Origin: Cytophagales bacterium | Lineage (GTDB): Bacteria; Bacteroidota; Bacteroidia; Cytophagales; Bernardetiaceae | Direction of reading: 5' to 3' | NCBI GenBank assembly: GCA_013299045.1 | Contig: JAAFJX010000014.1 | Span: 1-64,000, forward strand | DNA length: 64,000 nucleotides | Part shown: positions 1 to 8,005 of the stretch, piece by piece | Numbering within the stretch: position 1 is the first letter of the stretch | Layout: every line of letters begins with the position of its first letter | Position numbers and translations under genes: made by a program | Notes under the pieces: generated by a model | What the model saw: the letters and a program-made list of their open reading frames with translations, nothing else | Databases searched by the model: none | What the model was told of the DNA's origin: nothing

Positions 1-45
1 AATTTTACGGAAAGCAGCATCATTTTTTACGTCGGCCAGCAGCAT
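1..45 (-). CDS. N-terminal fragment of an unidentified protein, cut by the window edge
   Basis: On the minus strand an ATG at 45-43 opens a frame that stays open for 15 codons to the window edge (MLLADVKNDAAFRKI). It has an A-rich leader (GACAAAAAAT before the ATG) and a good Bacteroidota -7 box (TATCTTTG) about 30 bp upstream, which is why I prefer it to the overlapping longer frame at 20-253. Too little is visible to assign a family. Confidence 0.45.
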   Translation of the reverse strand, partial: MLLADVKNDAAFRKI

Positions 46-75
46 ATTTTTTGTCTCTCTTGTGAGCTATTCGTG

Positions 76-83
76 CAAAGATA
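76..83 (-). promoter_or_regulatory. Probable -7 promoter box for the left-edge gene
   Basis: Minus-strand TATCTTTG followed by C matches the Bacteroidota -7 consensus TAnnTTTG. It sits about 30 bp before the ATG at 45. No TTTG is found at the ideal 19-21 bp spacing (one lies only 11 bp upstream), so only the -7 half is supported. Confidence 0.4.
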
Positions 84-434
84 CGAAAAATAACCAAATA
101 GAATCGATGGGTTTGATGAAAAAATAGCCCTTGATTATTTAGAGTAGCATGGTTGCTAATTTTTTGGGGTTTGGGCAGTCTAACCTTGAGATAATCTTGG
201 AAAATAAAGTTATGTTTGTTGTCCGAGAGGGGTATTGTTTTTTTGCACCTCAAAGATAAGCTTTGAGTTAAAATATTCTCACTCTCAATGTCTTCTTAGG
301 ACGGGATTGGTTTAGCAACACAAAATTTCATAAGTGTGTGTAGCTAAATTAATTAAAACAAAAAATAGTTTCAATTAATTTAGCTACTTCTGCTTAGAAT
401 CAAAAAAGGGAGGTATTTTCAACCCGTAGCCAAC
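84..434. other. Intergenic region, nothing clear
   Basis: This is AT-rich sequence between the divergently transcribed left-edge gene and the DUF4157 gene. A 77-codon minus-strand frame (20-253) crosses it but shows no recognisable domain and overlaps the better-supported start at 45. I see no terminator, repeat or RNA gene here. Confidence 0.4.
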
Positions 435-1991
435 ATGAAAAATTACACGGACAAGGAACAAGACGGTAAAAGTAAATCAGTTGCCGATAATCTGCCCAAA
501 TCACATGATAGCAGTCTTTTCCCCTTTCAGAGGATAGATGAGCGACCAGAGGTTGTTATTCAACAAAAGCTAAAGGATACAATCAACAATAGCGCCAGGG
601 TGCTCCAGTTGAAAGCCTATCAAGAAATGGCAAATGAAAGCGCACAAGTAAAGCAGCACCGAGAATATCAAACGCTGGCAGATAGCTTTTCTTCTCAAAC
701 TTTGCAAAAGAAACAAAGTATAGAAGAGGAAGAAACATCTCTAGGTGAGTCCAAGGCCATTCAAAGAAAAGAAAACGATACAGGTTTACCAGATGGCCTT
801 AAATCGGGCGTTGAAAACCTATCTGGCTATTCATTAAATGATGTCAAGGTGCATTATAATTCTGACAAACCAGCTCAGCTACAAGCACACGCTTACGCGC
901 AAGGAACTGATATTCATTTGGGTCCCGGAGAAGAAAAACATTTGCCGCATGAAGTTTGGCACGTGGTACAACAGAAACAGGGCAGAGTGAAACCAACCCT
1001 ACAGATGAAAAGCAACTTGAAAGTGAACAACGACCAAAACTTGGAAAAAGAAGCTGATGTAATGGGCAGAAAAGCAGTACAGGACAATAGCACCAATCAG
1101 AGAGATAACACTGTTGATGCCTTGCTCATAACAGAGGGGCACACAGAAAATCATGTAGTGCAACGTATGATAGCTGCTCGTGAAGGCTCTAATAGGAGTT
1201 TGAAGAATATATACGACCAGTTGGTGTGGCGTTCTCTATTATTAAGAGCTTTGGGATATGCTGTTGGAAATAAAAAAGCTATTCAGCTAAATTTTGGAAC
1301 TGATGAAGAATTAGACAGACGAAACGCTTGTTATCTGGCTGATAAGCACGCAATACTTGTCAATCAGAAATTTTCCGAAAGCCCCGAATCAGAAATAAAA
1401 AAATGGATATTGATTGAGTTAAACCACGCCAGAGAAGTCTTGCATGACCAAGAAAGCAATGAAAAAATTAAAATGCCAGAAAACCTAGAGGATCATGGGA
1501 ATGCAGAATTTAAAGCCTTAGAAGCACTCCGAGTTGAATACCATGAATGGATTAGTTCCTATCTCCTGTATATTCAAACCAAAGACATTAATGAACATAC
1601 ACCCCAGAGCAAAAAGAAGACAAAAGAAGAGGCTTCAGTAAAAGAAATAGAAACAAGGCTGCCAGACGAATTGTATGACAAAGAAGCTGATTATAGCTGG
1701 TATAATTTTGATGATTACCTTATGATGCAGCTTAAAACACATACTACAGCTTATGACCCGAAGGCAGGTGATGATGAGTGGGTAGGGCACTTTCTACTTG
1801 CCCAAGCCAAAGAAACGTTTGGAGAAGAAGTATTTGTTATTAAAGATGTTGTTAAATTTATGGATTTAAAGGATTTAAAAGGCTTTGAAGATAGCTACAT
1901 CATTGATACAACTGATTATCATAAGCTATTAAGGCAACAAAATCCATTTAAGGGGAGCAAGGCACAGAGCTTGATTGATGCCTATGAGTAA
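435..1991 (+). CDS. DUF4157 (eCIS core / polymorphic-toxin type) metallopeptidase-like protein
   Basis: This 518-residue soluble protein has no visible signal peptide. Residues about 30-85 contain the repeated Gln/Asn/Met-rich motifs (NNSARVLQLKAYQEMANES and a second copy) usual at the N-terminus of DUF4157 proteins. Residues about 115-215 form the DUF4157 domain, with zincin motif HEVWH at 172-176, then VVQQ, and a downstream LEKEAD at 203-208 that may give the third ligand. From about 245 the protein becomes a variable C-terminal region, with a second zincin-like stretch (IELNHARE) that lacks the first His. Known of the family: DUF4157 is linked to extracellular contractile injection systems and polymorphic toxins. 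Inference: a secreted effector whose C-terminus is the active part. No eCIS structural genes lie in the window. The start ATG follows an AT-rich leader. An inverted-repeat element follows 70 bp downstream. Confidence 0.8.
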   Translation: MKNYTDKEQDGKSKSVADNLPKSHDSSLFPFQRIDERPEVVIQQKLKDTINNSARVLQLKAYQEMANESAQVKQHREYQTLADSFSSQTLQKKQSIEEEETSLGESKAIQRKENDTGLPDGLKSGVENLSGYSLNDVKVHYNSDKPAQLQAHAYAQGTDIHLGPGEEKHLPHEVWHVVQQKQGRVKPTLQMKSNLKVNNDQNLEKEADVMGRKAVQDNSTNQRDNTVDALLITEGHTENHVVQRMIAAREGSNRSLKNIYDQLVWRSLLLRALGYAVGNKKAIQLNFGTDEELDRRNACYLADKHAILVNQKFSESPESEIKKWILIELNHAREVLHDQESNEKIKMPENLEDHGNAEFKALEALRVEYHEWISSYLLYIQTKDINEHTPQSKKKTKEEASVKEIETRLPDELYDKEADYSWYNFDDYLMMQLKTHTTAYDPKAGDDEWVGHFLLAQAKETFGEEVFVIKDVVKFMDLKDLKGFEDSYIIDTTDYHKLLRQQNPFKGSKAQSLIDAYE

Positions 1992-2062
1992 AATGAGATA
2001 CGCAGTATATTTTTTTTGAATGATACTTTTTGTTGAATCTAAGAACAGATAAAATTATAAAT

Positions 2063-2355
2063 AGTCTTTCCTGAAAATGTATCTAAAGTATTTATTGCCA
2101 GTAAGTTAAACAAGAATTTCATCTTCAAAATCTCTTAGTTTTTAGCCTATTTTGTCAAATAACTGGCAAAACCTCAAGGGCTTTGTAAGTCCTGCCACGC
2201 CTCGCATCAGACAAAAGCGAATGGCTCAAAGGTCAGAGGGTGAGATTTTCTGTGCCACTATGCTTTTTAAGAGAGTGAATCAGAGAAAAAGCCATTCGTT
2301 GGTTTAGATGAAAATTGATGTGCTTGTTCTTGTGCCGACTTTTTAAGGGACGACC
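2063..2355. mobile_element. Inverted-repeat element A (MITE-like, non-coding)
   Basis: The left end reads AGTCTTTCCTGAAAA and the right end is the complement of GGTCGTCCCTTAAAAA. Its first ~75 bp are shared with elements B, C and (inverted) F. Its middle (about 2218-2305) contains an internal inverted repeat CGAATGGCT/AGCCATTCG shared with B. Its last ~40 bp (GATGTGCTTGTTCTTGTGCC) are also shared with B. It has no coding capacity. It is one of at least six related copies in the window. No convincing target duplication is visible. Confidence 0.7.
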
Positions 2356-2529
2356 AAACAATTTATACTCGTAAAGTCAAGGTAAAATAAGATAAATTTT
2401 CAAATTTTTCAATTTTTTTTCAGGTAAGTGGCTCTGTTTTACGTATTCATAAACACTTCGCTTCTTCGCCTAAAACCCATTTGCTGCAAACCAATTTTTT
2501 TAATGCGGAAACCCCTGCAAAGAGTCCTC

Positions 2530-2569
2530 GTTTATTTGAATTGCAGTTTAGAAATCGCATCTTTGCGTT
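2530..2569 (+). promoter_or_regulatory. Possible promoter for the GT39-like gene
   Basis: A TTTG near 2534 is followed after roughly 20 bp by CATCTTTG, one mismatch from the Bacteroidota -7 box TAnnTTTG, about 35 bp before the ATG at 2594. The fit is imperfect, hence the modest confidence. Confidence 0.4.
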
Positions 2570-2593
2570 TTTAGGACAAAGCGCGCTCGTTTT

Positions 2594-4282
2594 ATGTTGT
2601 TTCAATGGTTAGACCGTCTCTCTTTGGGGCAGGAACGTTTATTTTGGTTTGTTGTAGGTGTTTTTTTTTATTTGCCCTTCTTGGGTGCTGTGCCTCTTTT
2701 TGACTGGGACGAAATCAATTTTGCGGAATGCGCCCGCGAAATGATTGTTTTGCAAGATTACCTGCGGGTTCATATAGGCTTTTTACCCTTTTGGGAGAAG
2801 CCACCCTTGTTTTTTTGGCTGCAAGCCCTTTGTATGAAAATTTTAGGTGTTAATGAGTATGCAGCACGCTTACCGAACGCGCTTTGTGGTTTGGTATCTT
2901 TGCAAGTGCTTTTTGGTATAGGGCATGGTCTGAAAACCCGCAGTTTTGGGCGTATATGGTTGTTGGTTTATCTAGGCTCTTTGCTGCCCCACTTCTACTT
3001 TAAATCCGCAATTATTGACCCCGTCTTCAACTTGTTCATTTTTCTGAGCATTTATTATTTGGTTCAATACAAACTTCGCCGAACATGGCGCTCTCTGCTT
3101 CTGGCTGCATTTATGATGAGTTTGGCTGTTCTAACAAAGGGGCCAGCAGCTTATATCATTGTATGCCTTTGCTTTGGTGTACTAACCCTTTTGCATTGGT
3201 ACAAAAATTATCGGGCTGGCAGTTGGAGTTTTAGTTTTCCTGTCCCACTTTGGGCTTTTCTACTTTTTTCAGTAGGTGGCCTTTTTTGTATATTGCTTTG
3301 GTATGGGCTAGACACCTTGCAAAATGGCCCTTGGCTTGCCATTGAATTTACGAAATATCAATATCGCCTCTTCAGCACGCCAGATGCAGGGCACAAGGGC
3401 TTTTTTGGTTATCATTTTGTGGTTTTGTTGGTAGGTTGTTTTCCTATGTCTTTTTTTGCTCTAAAAGGCATTGGGGGAAAGCTGAAAGCAGACAGTGAGA
3501 TAGAAAGCGTTTTTCAAGAATGGCAGTTGGTGCTTTTCTGGGTGGTGTTGTTGTTATTTTCGGCGGTGCAGTCCAAAATCGTTCATTATTCTTCTTTATG
3601 CTATTTTCCTCTGAGCTATTTGGCAGCGAGGGGCGTTTGGGAATGGCGCAGTAACCCTTTACCTACTTGGTTAATGTGGCCTTTGGCCATTCTGGGAGCT
3701 ATGATTGGGCTTGTTGTTGGCATCTTTCCGCTTTTGATGCGCCATGTGGCAGACTTTAAACACCTTATAGCCGACCCCTTTGCACAAGCAAATCTAGACG
3801 CACAAGTGAACTGGCAGGGCTGGGAAGGCGTGGCTGGCTTGGTGCTATTACTGGGCATTTGGGCAGGTTTGCGGGCTTGGCAGCGCCAGTCCTTTGAAAG
3901 CGGTTTTGTTTTTATTTTTGGGAGCATGGCGCTTATGCTTTGGCTCACACTGAATAGCATTGTACCCAAAATAGAGCGTTATTCGCAGGGTGCAGCCATA
4001 GATTTTTACAAATCATTGGCAACCAAACAGCCGGTTTATGTCTTTACGGTAGGCTTCAAAAGTTACGCACATTGGTTTTATAGCGAGCTGCCACCTGAAG
4101 CAAAACCCAATAGTTTAGATACAAAAATCTGGTTTGATTATCTGATGAACAATGATTTAGACAAAGATGCTTATTTGGTAGCCAAAGTTCACCGAACTGA
4201 TGACCTCAAGCCACACCGCGCCAAGCTGGATAGTCTTTACAGCCAAAACGGATTTGTCTTTTATAGAAAAAAAGCCAGATAG
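2594..4282 (+). CDS. Polytopic glycosyltransferase, GT39/ArnT-like
   Basis: This 562-residue integral membrane protein has about ten hydrophobic segments. The N-terminal region carries the DWDE motif (residues 37-40) in the first periplasmic loop and EKPP (68-71) before FFWLQ, the hallmarks of the dolichyl-phosphate-mannose mannosyltransferase/ArnT superfamily, which moves a sugar from a polyprenyl-phosphate donor to an acceptor outside the membrane. A soluble-looking C-terminal domain (about 450-562) follows the last membrane segment, as in ArnT. Donor and acceptor cannot be read from sequence: lipid A, protein O-glycosylation and another glycan are all possible. It stands alone, flanked by elements A and B, so there is no operon context. 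The start ATG fits the hydrophobic N-terminus. Confidence 0.85.
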   Translation: MLFQWLDRLSLGQERLFWFVVGVFFYLPFLGAVPLFDWDEINFAECAREMIVLQDYLRVHIGFLPFWEKPPLFFWLQALCMKILGVNEYAARLPNALCGLVSLQVLFGIGHGLKTRSFGRIWLLVYLGSLLPHFYFKSAIIDPVFNLFIFLSIYYLVQYKLRRTWRSLLLAAFMMSLAVLTKGPAAYIIVCLCFGVLTLLHWYKNYRAGSWSFSFPVPLWAFLLFSVGGLFCILLWYGLDTLQNGPWLAIEFTKYQYRLFSTPDAGHKGFFGYHFVVLLVGCFPMSFFALKGIGGKLKADSEIESVFQEWQLVLFWVVLLLFSAVQSKIVHYSSLCYFPLSYLAARGVWEWRSNPLPTWLMWPLAILGAMIGLVVGIFPLLMRHVADFKHLIADPFAQANLDAQVNWQGWEGVAGLVLLLGIWAGLRAWQRQSFESGFVFIFGSMALMLWLTLNSIVPKIERYSQGAAIDFYKSLATKQPVYVFTVGFKSYAHWFYSELPPEAKPNSLDTKIWFDYLMNNDLDKDAYLVAKVHRTDDLKPHRAKLDSLYSQNGFVFYRKKAR

Positions 4283-4328
4283 CCTCCCTGTACATCTATC
4301 AAAAAAAAATAATATCAGCAAATTAAAT

Positions 4329-4765
4329 AGTCGTCCCTGAAAATATATCTAAGGTGTTTTTTGTCAGTGAATTAAACAAGCACTTCATCTTTAAAATCTC
4401 TTAGTTTTTAGCCTATTTTGTCAGATAACTGGCAAAATCTCAAGGGCTTCTTACGACCTGCACTGCCTCGCATCAGAGAAAAGCGAATGGCTCAAAGGTC
4501 AGAGGGTGAGATTTCCTGTGCAACTATGTTCTGTAAGAGAGTGAATCAAAGAAAAAGCCATTCGCTGGTTTAGATGAAAAAAGCAGTCTTTTTCATCTAA
4601 ATTGGCCTTTTGCGAGGCTTGATTTTTTTGCTATGCCCTACGGTCAAAACTTTCAGTTCGCACTTCAGTTCGGCATCAAGGCAAAAAGTAGAGAGAAAAG
4701 CCAAAAAAAGTCAGATAAATCAATTGATGTGCTTGTTCTTATGCCGACTTTTTCAAGGGACAACT
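4329..4765. mobile_element. Inverted-repeat element B (MITE-like, mosaic)
   Basis: The ends are AGTCGTCCCTGAAAA on the left and the complement of AGTTGTCCCTTGAAAAA on the right. The left ~75 bp match A and C. The middle has the CGAATGGCT/AGCCATTCG inverted repeat shared with A and a GATGAAAA...TTTTCATC hairpin near 4573-4600. A further block (about 4602-4700, with CTATGCCCTACGGTCAAAAC) is shared with C, and the right ~40 bp match A. Its right end sits inside the coding region of an IS30-type transposase remnant. The open frames through it are not believable genes. Confidence 0.72.
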
Positions 4766-4944
4766 TATTAGGTTTCTGTTTGTGGTGCAAATCATTCTTT
4801 TTCTGGGGCAAATCAGCCTTGTATCCACAATTTCTTGCATTGGTGTTGCGGTTTATTTCTCTGTTAATCAATGATTTATTCTTGCCAATGGCCTCTGAAA
4901 TAGAAGTTATTGTGTATTTTTTTTGCAATAAGTTCCGCAATCAT
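4766..4944 (-). pseudogene. IS30-type transposase remnant (N-terminal HTH only), cut by element B
   Basis: On the minus strand the frame encodes a helix-turn-helix of the IS30 transposase type: TSISEAIGKNKSLINREINR, followed by NTNARNCGYKADLPQKK. That is the usual I-AxxLGxxxSTISREIxRN...GYxxxxAQxx pattern. The DDE catalytic domain is absent. After KPNK the frame runs into the right end of element B and stops inside it, so B (or the event that brought B) removed the rest. At the N-terminus the natural start probably is the ATG at 4944 (MIAELIAKK), with a slip in the run of eight A/T bases at 4917-4924 before YTIT. The family call rests on motif resemblance. Confidence 0.65.
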
Positions 4945-5139
4945 CTACCTTTGCGCGTGTGTTAAATGTGCCATACGTCTTTTTGAGTAGGGAAAAACCA
5001 AAAGGTACAAAGGATATATTAAAGCACACAGGTAAATCGCCTTTTTGCCTCTTGTACTCTTTGTCTTTTCCAAAATAATGAAAGTATTTCTATTATTGTT
5101 GCATATCAATTACTCACACATCATAATTCATTAGATTTT

Positions 5140-5598
5140 ATGGCTATACTCAATATCTTTTCGCGTCCTGTAGCAGACCAAGTCATTCAGCGCATAGAAA
5201 AACTAACACCCAGCACTCAACCGCTCTGGGGCAAAATGAATGTAACTCAAATGCTGGCGCATTGCAACGTTACTTACGAAACTGTATTTACAAGCAAGCA
5301 CCCTAAGCCCAATTTTTTTATGAACATTATATTCAAATTGTTTGTAAAAAAAGTGGTAGTTGGCGAAAAACCTTATCCTAGAAATAGCCAGACCGCACCT
5401 ATTTTTATCATAGGCGACGACCGCAATTTTGAGATGGAAAAAAAGCGACTCATTGACCACATCAATCAGGTACAACAGCTCGGCGAAGCGCATTTTGACG
5501 GCCTTCAATCTTTATCTTTTGGGGCACTCACTAAAACCGAATGGAACAACTTGTTTTACAAACATTTAGAGCATCATTTAGGCCAATTTGGGGTTTAA
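5140..5598 (+). CDS. DUF1569 family protein (DinB-like fold)
   Basis: This 152-residue protein matches the DUF1569 pattern: WGKMNVTQMLAHC near residue 30-43 and a C-terminal HLEHHLGQFGV. The conserved His residues are those that would bind metal in the DinB/YfiT superfamily. DinB-like proteins are four-helix bundles, some of them thiol-dependent transferases; the substrate here is unknown. It is probably cytoplasmic, having no signal peptide. It lies alone between the IS30 remnant and the TPR gene, in the same direction. Confidence 0.82.
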   Translation: MAILNIFSRPVADQVIQRIEKLTPSTQPLWGKMNVTQMLAHCNVTYETVFTSKHPKPNFFMNIIFKLFVKKVVVGEKPYPRNSQTAPIFIIGDDRNFEMEKKRLIDHINQVQQLGEAHFDGLQSLSFGALTKTEWNNLFYKHLEHHLGQFGV

Positions 5599-5602
5599 AG
5601 GT

Positions 5603-5690
5603 CATGGCCAGAAAATTTGGCTTACAAGTTGTCTGGTACAGTTTGTAGCATAACGAAAATGCCTACCGATAACTAATTTTTCTGGCCATG
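5603..5690 (+). promoter_or_regulatory. Inverted repeat whose right arm covers the start of the TPR gene
   Basis: CATGGCCAGAAAA at 5603-5615 is the perfect complement of TTTTCTGGCCATG at 5678-5690. The right arm includes the leader and the ATG (5688-5690) of the next gene. The 62-bp loop is long, so this may be a long-range RNA stem that hides the start, a protein site, or a leftover of an element. Confidence 0.5.
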
Positions 5691-7001
5691 TATTCAAAAA
5701 CTTCTTCTCATAAAGCAGTTCGTTTCTCAATAGTCATTGGAGTAGCTCTGTTTTTATTGTCTTCCTCTGCTTATTCCCAAAAAGCTAATTTTGAGGCTCT
5801 TATCAAAGATGCTGATTCTTTTTATGTGGCTAAAGACTACGAAGAAGCAGCTAAGCGCTTCGGAAAGGCCATTAAAGCAGACCCCACCCAAGTAAAAGGC
5901 TGGTGGTATAGGGCGGACGCTTATTGGAAGCTAGAATCCTATAAAAATGCTATCAAGGACTATACAAAAGCGCTTGAAATAGAAGAAAATAGCAAATTTT
6001 ATTACCGCCGCGCGGAATGTCTTTTGGGGTTAGAAAAAAAAGAAGAAGCCTGCCAAGACCTTCAAAAAGCCTATCTACTTGGCTACAAAGAAGCAAAACC
6101 CCTGGCCAAAAACCATCAATGCGCCTGGTACTTGGCTTTGAATAGTGCCCCTTGTCCTGTACAAACAAACGCCGTTACAAGTGTGGAAATTGATGCCTTC
6201 ACCGGAACTATTATTGTCAGCAAAGGGCTTGTTTATGAAAAGGTTACCATTACACCAGAAAGTGGCGTGGGTTTTTTGGCCTCTGCCCAAGTTGGCCTTG
6301 ATGAAGACTTTACTTTCAAAGTGAGCCGCCCAAAAAACTTTTGTATAGATGCCGACGATAACATCAACTATGGTGGTGGCTTTAGGGTCATAGACAGCAA
6401 GGGAACTGAGGTGGCCAACGTGGCAGATATTTATGCAGAGTCCACGATGTCTTTGCTTCAGGAAGAAATGCTCAAATCGCTTTCTATGACGCTTTCCATG
6501 AGCTCGCCCATGAAACAGGGCGAAAAATACACTTTAGAGGTACGCTATTTTGATAAGCGTGGCAAGGGCGAACTATTTTTAACCCTACCGATTCAAATTG
6601 CACCTAAAAACAAAATAGCTAAAAACACGCTTAGTACGCTCAATACGCTCGGTGAAGGTATTTATAGCTCGGCAGTGGGCATGGAGGTAAGCCATATCAA
6701 GTTAAAAAACTCTCAGAATCAAGATGTTAAAGAGGTATCGTCCAATCAGGTAAATTATAAAATGGAACTAAACGGGGTTAAAAAATTTAGCTCTAAAACC
6801 ACTTGCTTGATGCGCTGGGTAAATGCTGAAGGGCAAATTGTTAAAGAAGATAGCCAAAACTTGGAACTACAAGGGAATTATACCTTTTTTAATTTTTCTA
6901 CACTTGGCTTACAAAAAGGTAAACACAAGGTATGGTTAAAATTTGAGGAGGCAGACTCTGAAAACACAATGGGCCTTGTTCTGCCTGTTATGGTACGCTA
7001 A
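5688..7001 (+). CDS. Exported tetratricopeptide-repeat protein
   Basis: The 437-residue protein has a signal peptide (hydrophobic stretch about 12-28, ending SAYSQ). Three TPR units cover about residues 30-130 (AKDYEEAAKRFGKAIKADP is one). After a Cys-containing linker, the rest looks beta-rich and is of unknown type. TPR arrays mediate protein contacts, so a periplasmic or surface scaffold is likely; the partner is unknown. Translation stops 7 bp before the Crp/Fnr gene, so the two are probably co-transcribed. An inverted repeat covers its start codon. Confidence 0.85.
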   Translation: MYSKTSSHKAVRFSIVIGVALFLLSSSAYSQKANFEALIKDADSFYVAKDYEEAAKRFGKAIKADPTQVKGWWYRADAYWKLESYKNAIKDYTKALEIEENSKFYYRRAECLLGLEKKEEACQDLQKAYLLGYKEAKPLAKNHQCAWYLALNSAPCPVQTNAVTSVEIDAFTGTIIVSKGLVYEKVTITPESGVGFLASAQVGLDEDFTFKVSRPKNFCIDADDNINYGGGFRVIDSKGTEVANVADIYAESTMSLLQEEMLKSLSMTLSMSSPMKQGEKYTLEVRYFDKRGKGELFLTLPIQIAPKNKIAKNTLSTLNTLGEGIYSSAVGMEVSHIKLKNSQNQDVKEVSSNQVNYKMELNGVKKFSSKTTCLMRWVNAEGQIVKEDSQNLELQGNYTFFNFSTLGLQKGKHKVWLKFEEADSENTMGLVLPVMVR

Positions 7002-7008
7002 AAACTAG

Positions 7009-7611
7009 ATGCAAAAGGACACCATGGACTCAACACATTTTCTCAAAACCATTTATCAAAGCCCTGCCCTCAGCGAGGCTGATTTGAAGCAAATATTGAG
7101 CGCTCACAAAGCCAAAACATATAAAAAAGGCGATTACTTTCTCTGTGCTGGCCAAGACACTCAGGAATATTTTTGTTTAGAAAGTGGTTTGGCGCGTACT
7201 TATGTCCTTGACTACGATAATAACGACATAACCACCAATCTCTTTTCGGGCGGAAACATTATTATTGATGTAGCGGCTCTTTTTGGGAATAGCCCAGCAC
7301 AAGAATACGCGCAGGCACTTACGGATTGTCTTGGCTGGCAGTTAGATTATGATGATTTTCAAAGGCTCTACCACAGCATTCCTGCCTTTAGCGAATGGGG
7401 CAGAGCTTGGATGACGCAGAGTATGGTGCATCTCAAACAACGCATGATTTCTATGATTACGCTAGATGCTAAAAGTCGTTACTTGGCGCTTCTTGCTTCA
7501 GAACCAACTATTGTGCAGCAAGTACCACTCAAGCATATTGCTACTTTTCTGGGCATTACGGATACTTCGCTCAGCCGAATTAGGGCAGATTTGAATAGGG
7601 TGAGTTATTGA
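7009..7611 (+). CDS. Crp/Fnr-family transcription regulator
   Basis: This 200-residue cytoplasmic regulator has an N-terminal cyclic-nucleotide-binding-like beta barrel (about 10-125, with FLCAGQDTQEYFCLESGLAR) and a C-terminal winged helix (about 150-198, VPLKHIATFLGITDTSLSRI). The cAMP-binding Arg pattern of true CRP is not evident, so the ligand may differ or be absent. This is common for the many small Crp-like regulators of Bacteroidota. It starts 7 bp after the TPR gene; the ATG at 7024 (MDSTHF) is an alternative start. Its targets are unknown. Confidence 0.88.
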   Translation: MQKDTMDSTHFLKTIYQSPALSEADLKQILSAHKAKTYKKGDYFLCAGQDTQEYFCLESGLARTYVLDYDNNDITTNLFSGGNIIIDVAALFGNSPAQEYAQALTDCLGWQLDYDDFQRLYHSIPAFSEWGRAWMTQSMVHLKQRMISMITLDAKSRYLALLASEPTIVQQVPLKHIATFLGITDTSLSRIRADLNRVSY

Positions 7612-7662
7612 GACCAACCTTTGTTACCACTCTCTTATCAGCCCTCCTTCTTGTTAACAATT

Positions 7663-7951
7663 AGTCGTCCCCTTGAAAATATATAAAGTATTTATTATCA
7701 GTAAATTAAATAAGAATTTCAACTTTAAAATAGCTTAGTTTTTAGCCTATTTTGTCAAATAACTGGCCTTTTGCGAGGCTTGATTTTTTTACTATGCCCT
7801 ACGGTCAAAACTTTCAGTTCGCGCTTCAGTTCTGTATTAAGGCAAAAAGTAGAGAAGTCTATCAAAGGCCGTCAAGGTGTTCCCAGAATAGGTAAACTAT
7901 CCTCCTGAAATTTAGCTTACATCTATTGAAAGGACTTTTTAAGGGACAACT
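7663..7951. mobile_element. Inverted-repeat element C (MITE-like, mosaic)
   Basis: The left end AGTCGTCCCCTTGAAAA and following ~75 bp match A and B. The middle (about 7765-7855, CTATGCCCTACGGTCAAAAC) matches B. The right ~95 bp (TATCAAAGGCCGTCAAGGTG to the end) match the inner part of element D in inverse orientation. The right terminus is the complement of AGTTGTCCCTTAAAAA. No gene is seen inside. Confidence 0.7.
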
Positions 7952-8005
7952 AGGTAAGGCCCAAGTGCCGATAGAGAGCAACCAGAACCGATAAAGCATT
8001 GTTTT

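Noticed and set aside
20-253. 77-codon minus-strand frame at the left edge
   Set aside because: It overlaps a better-supported start at 45 with a promoter box, and shows no domain or signal.
4633-4965. 110-codon plus-strand frame across element B and the IS30 remnant
   Set aside because: It is antisense to the IS30 HTH, which makes better protein sense, and runs through two unrelated sequences.
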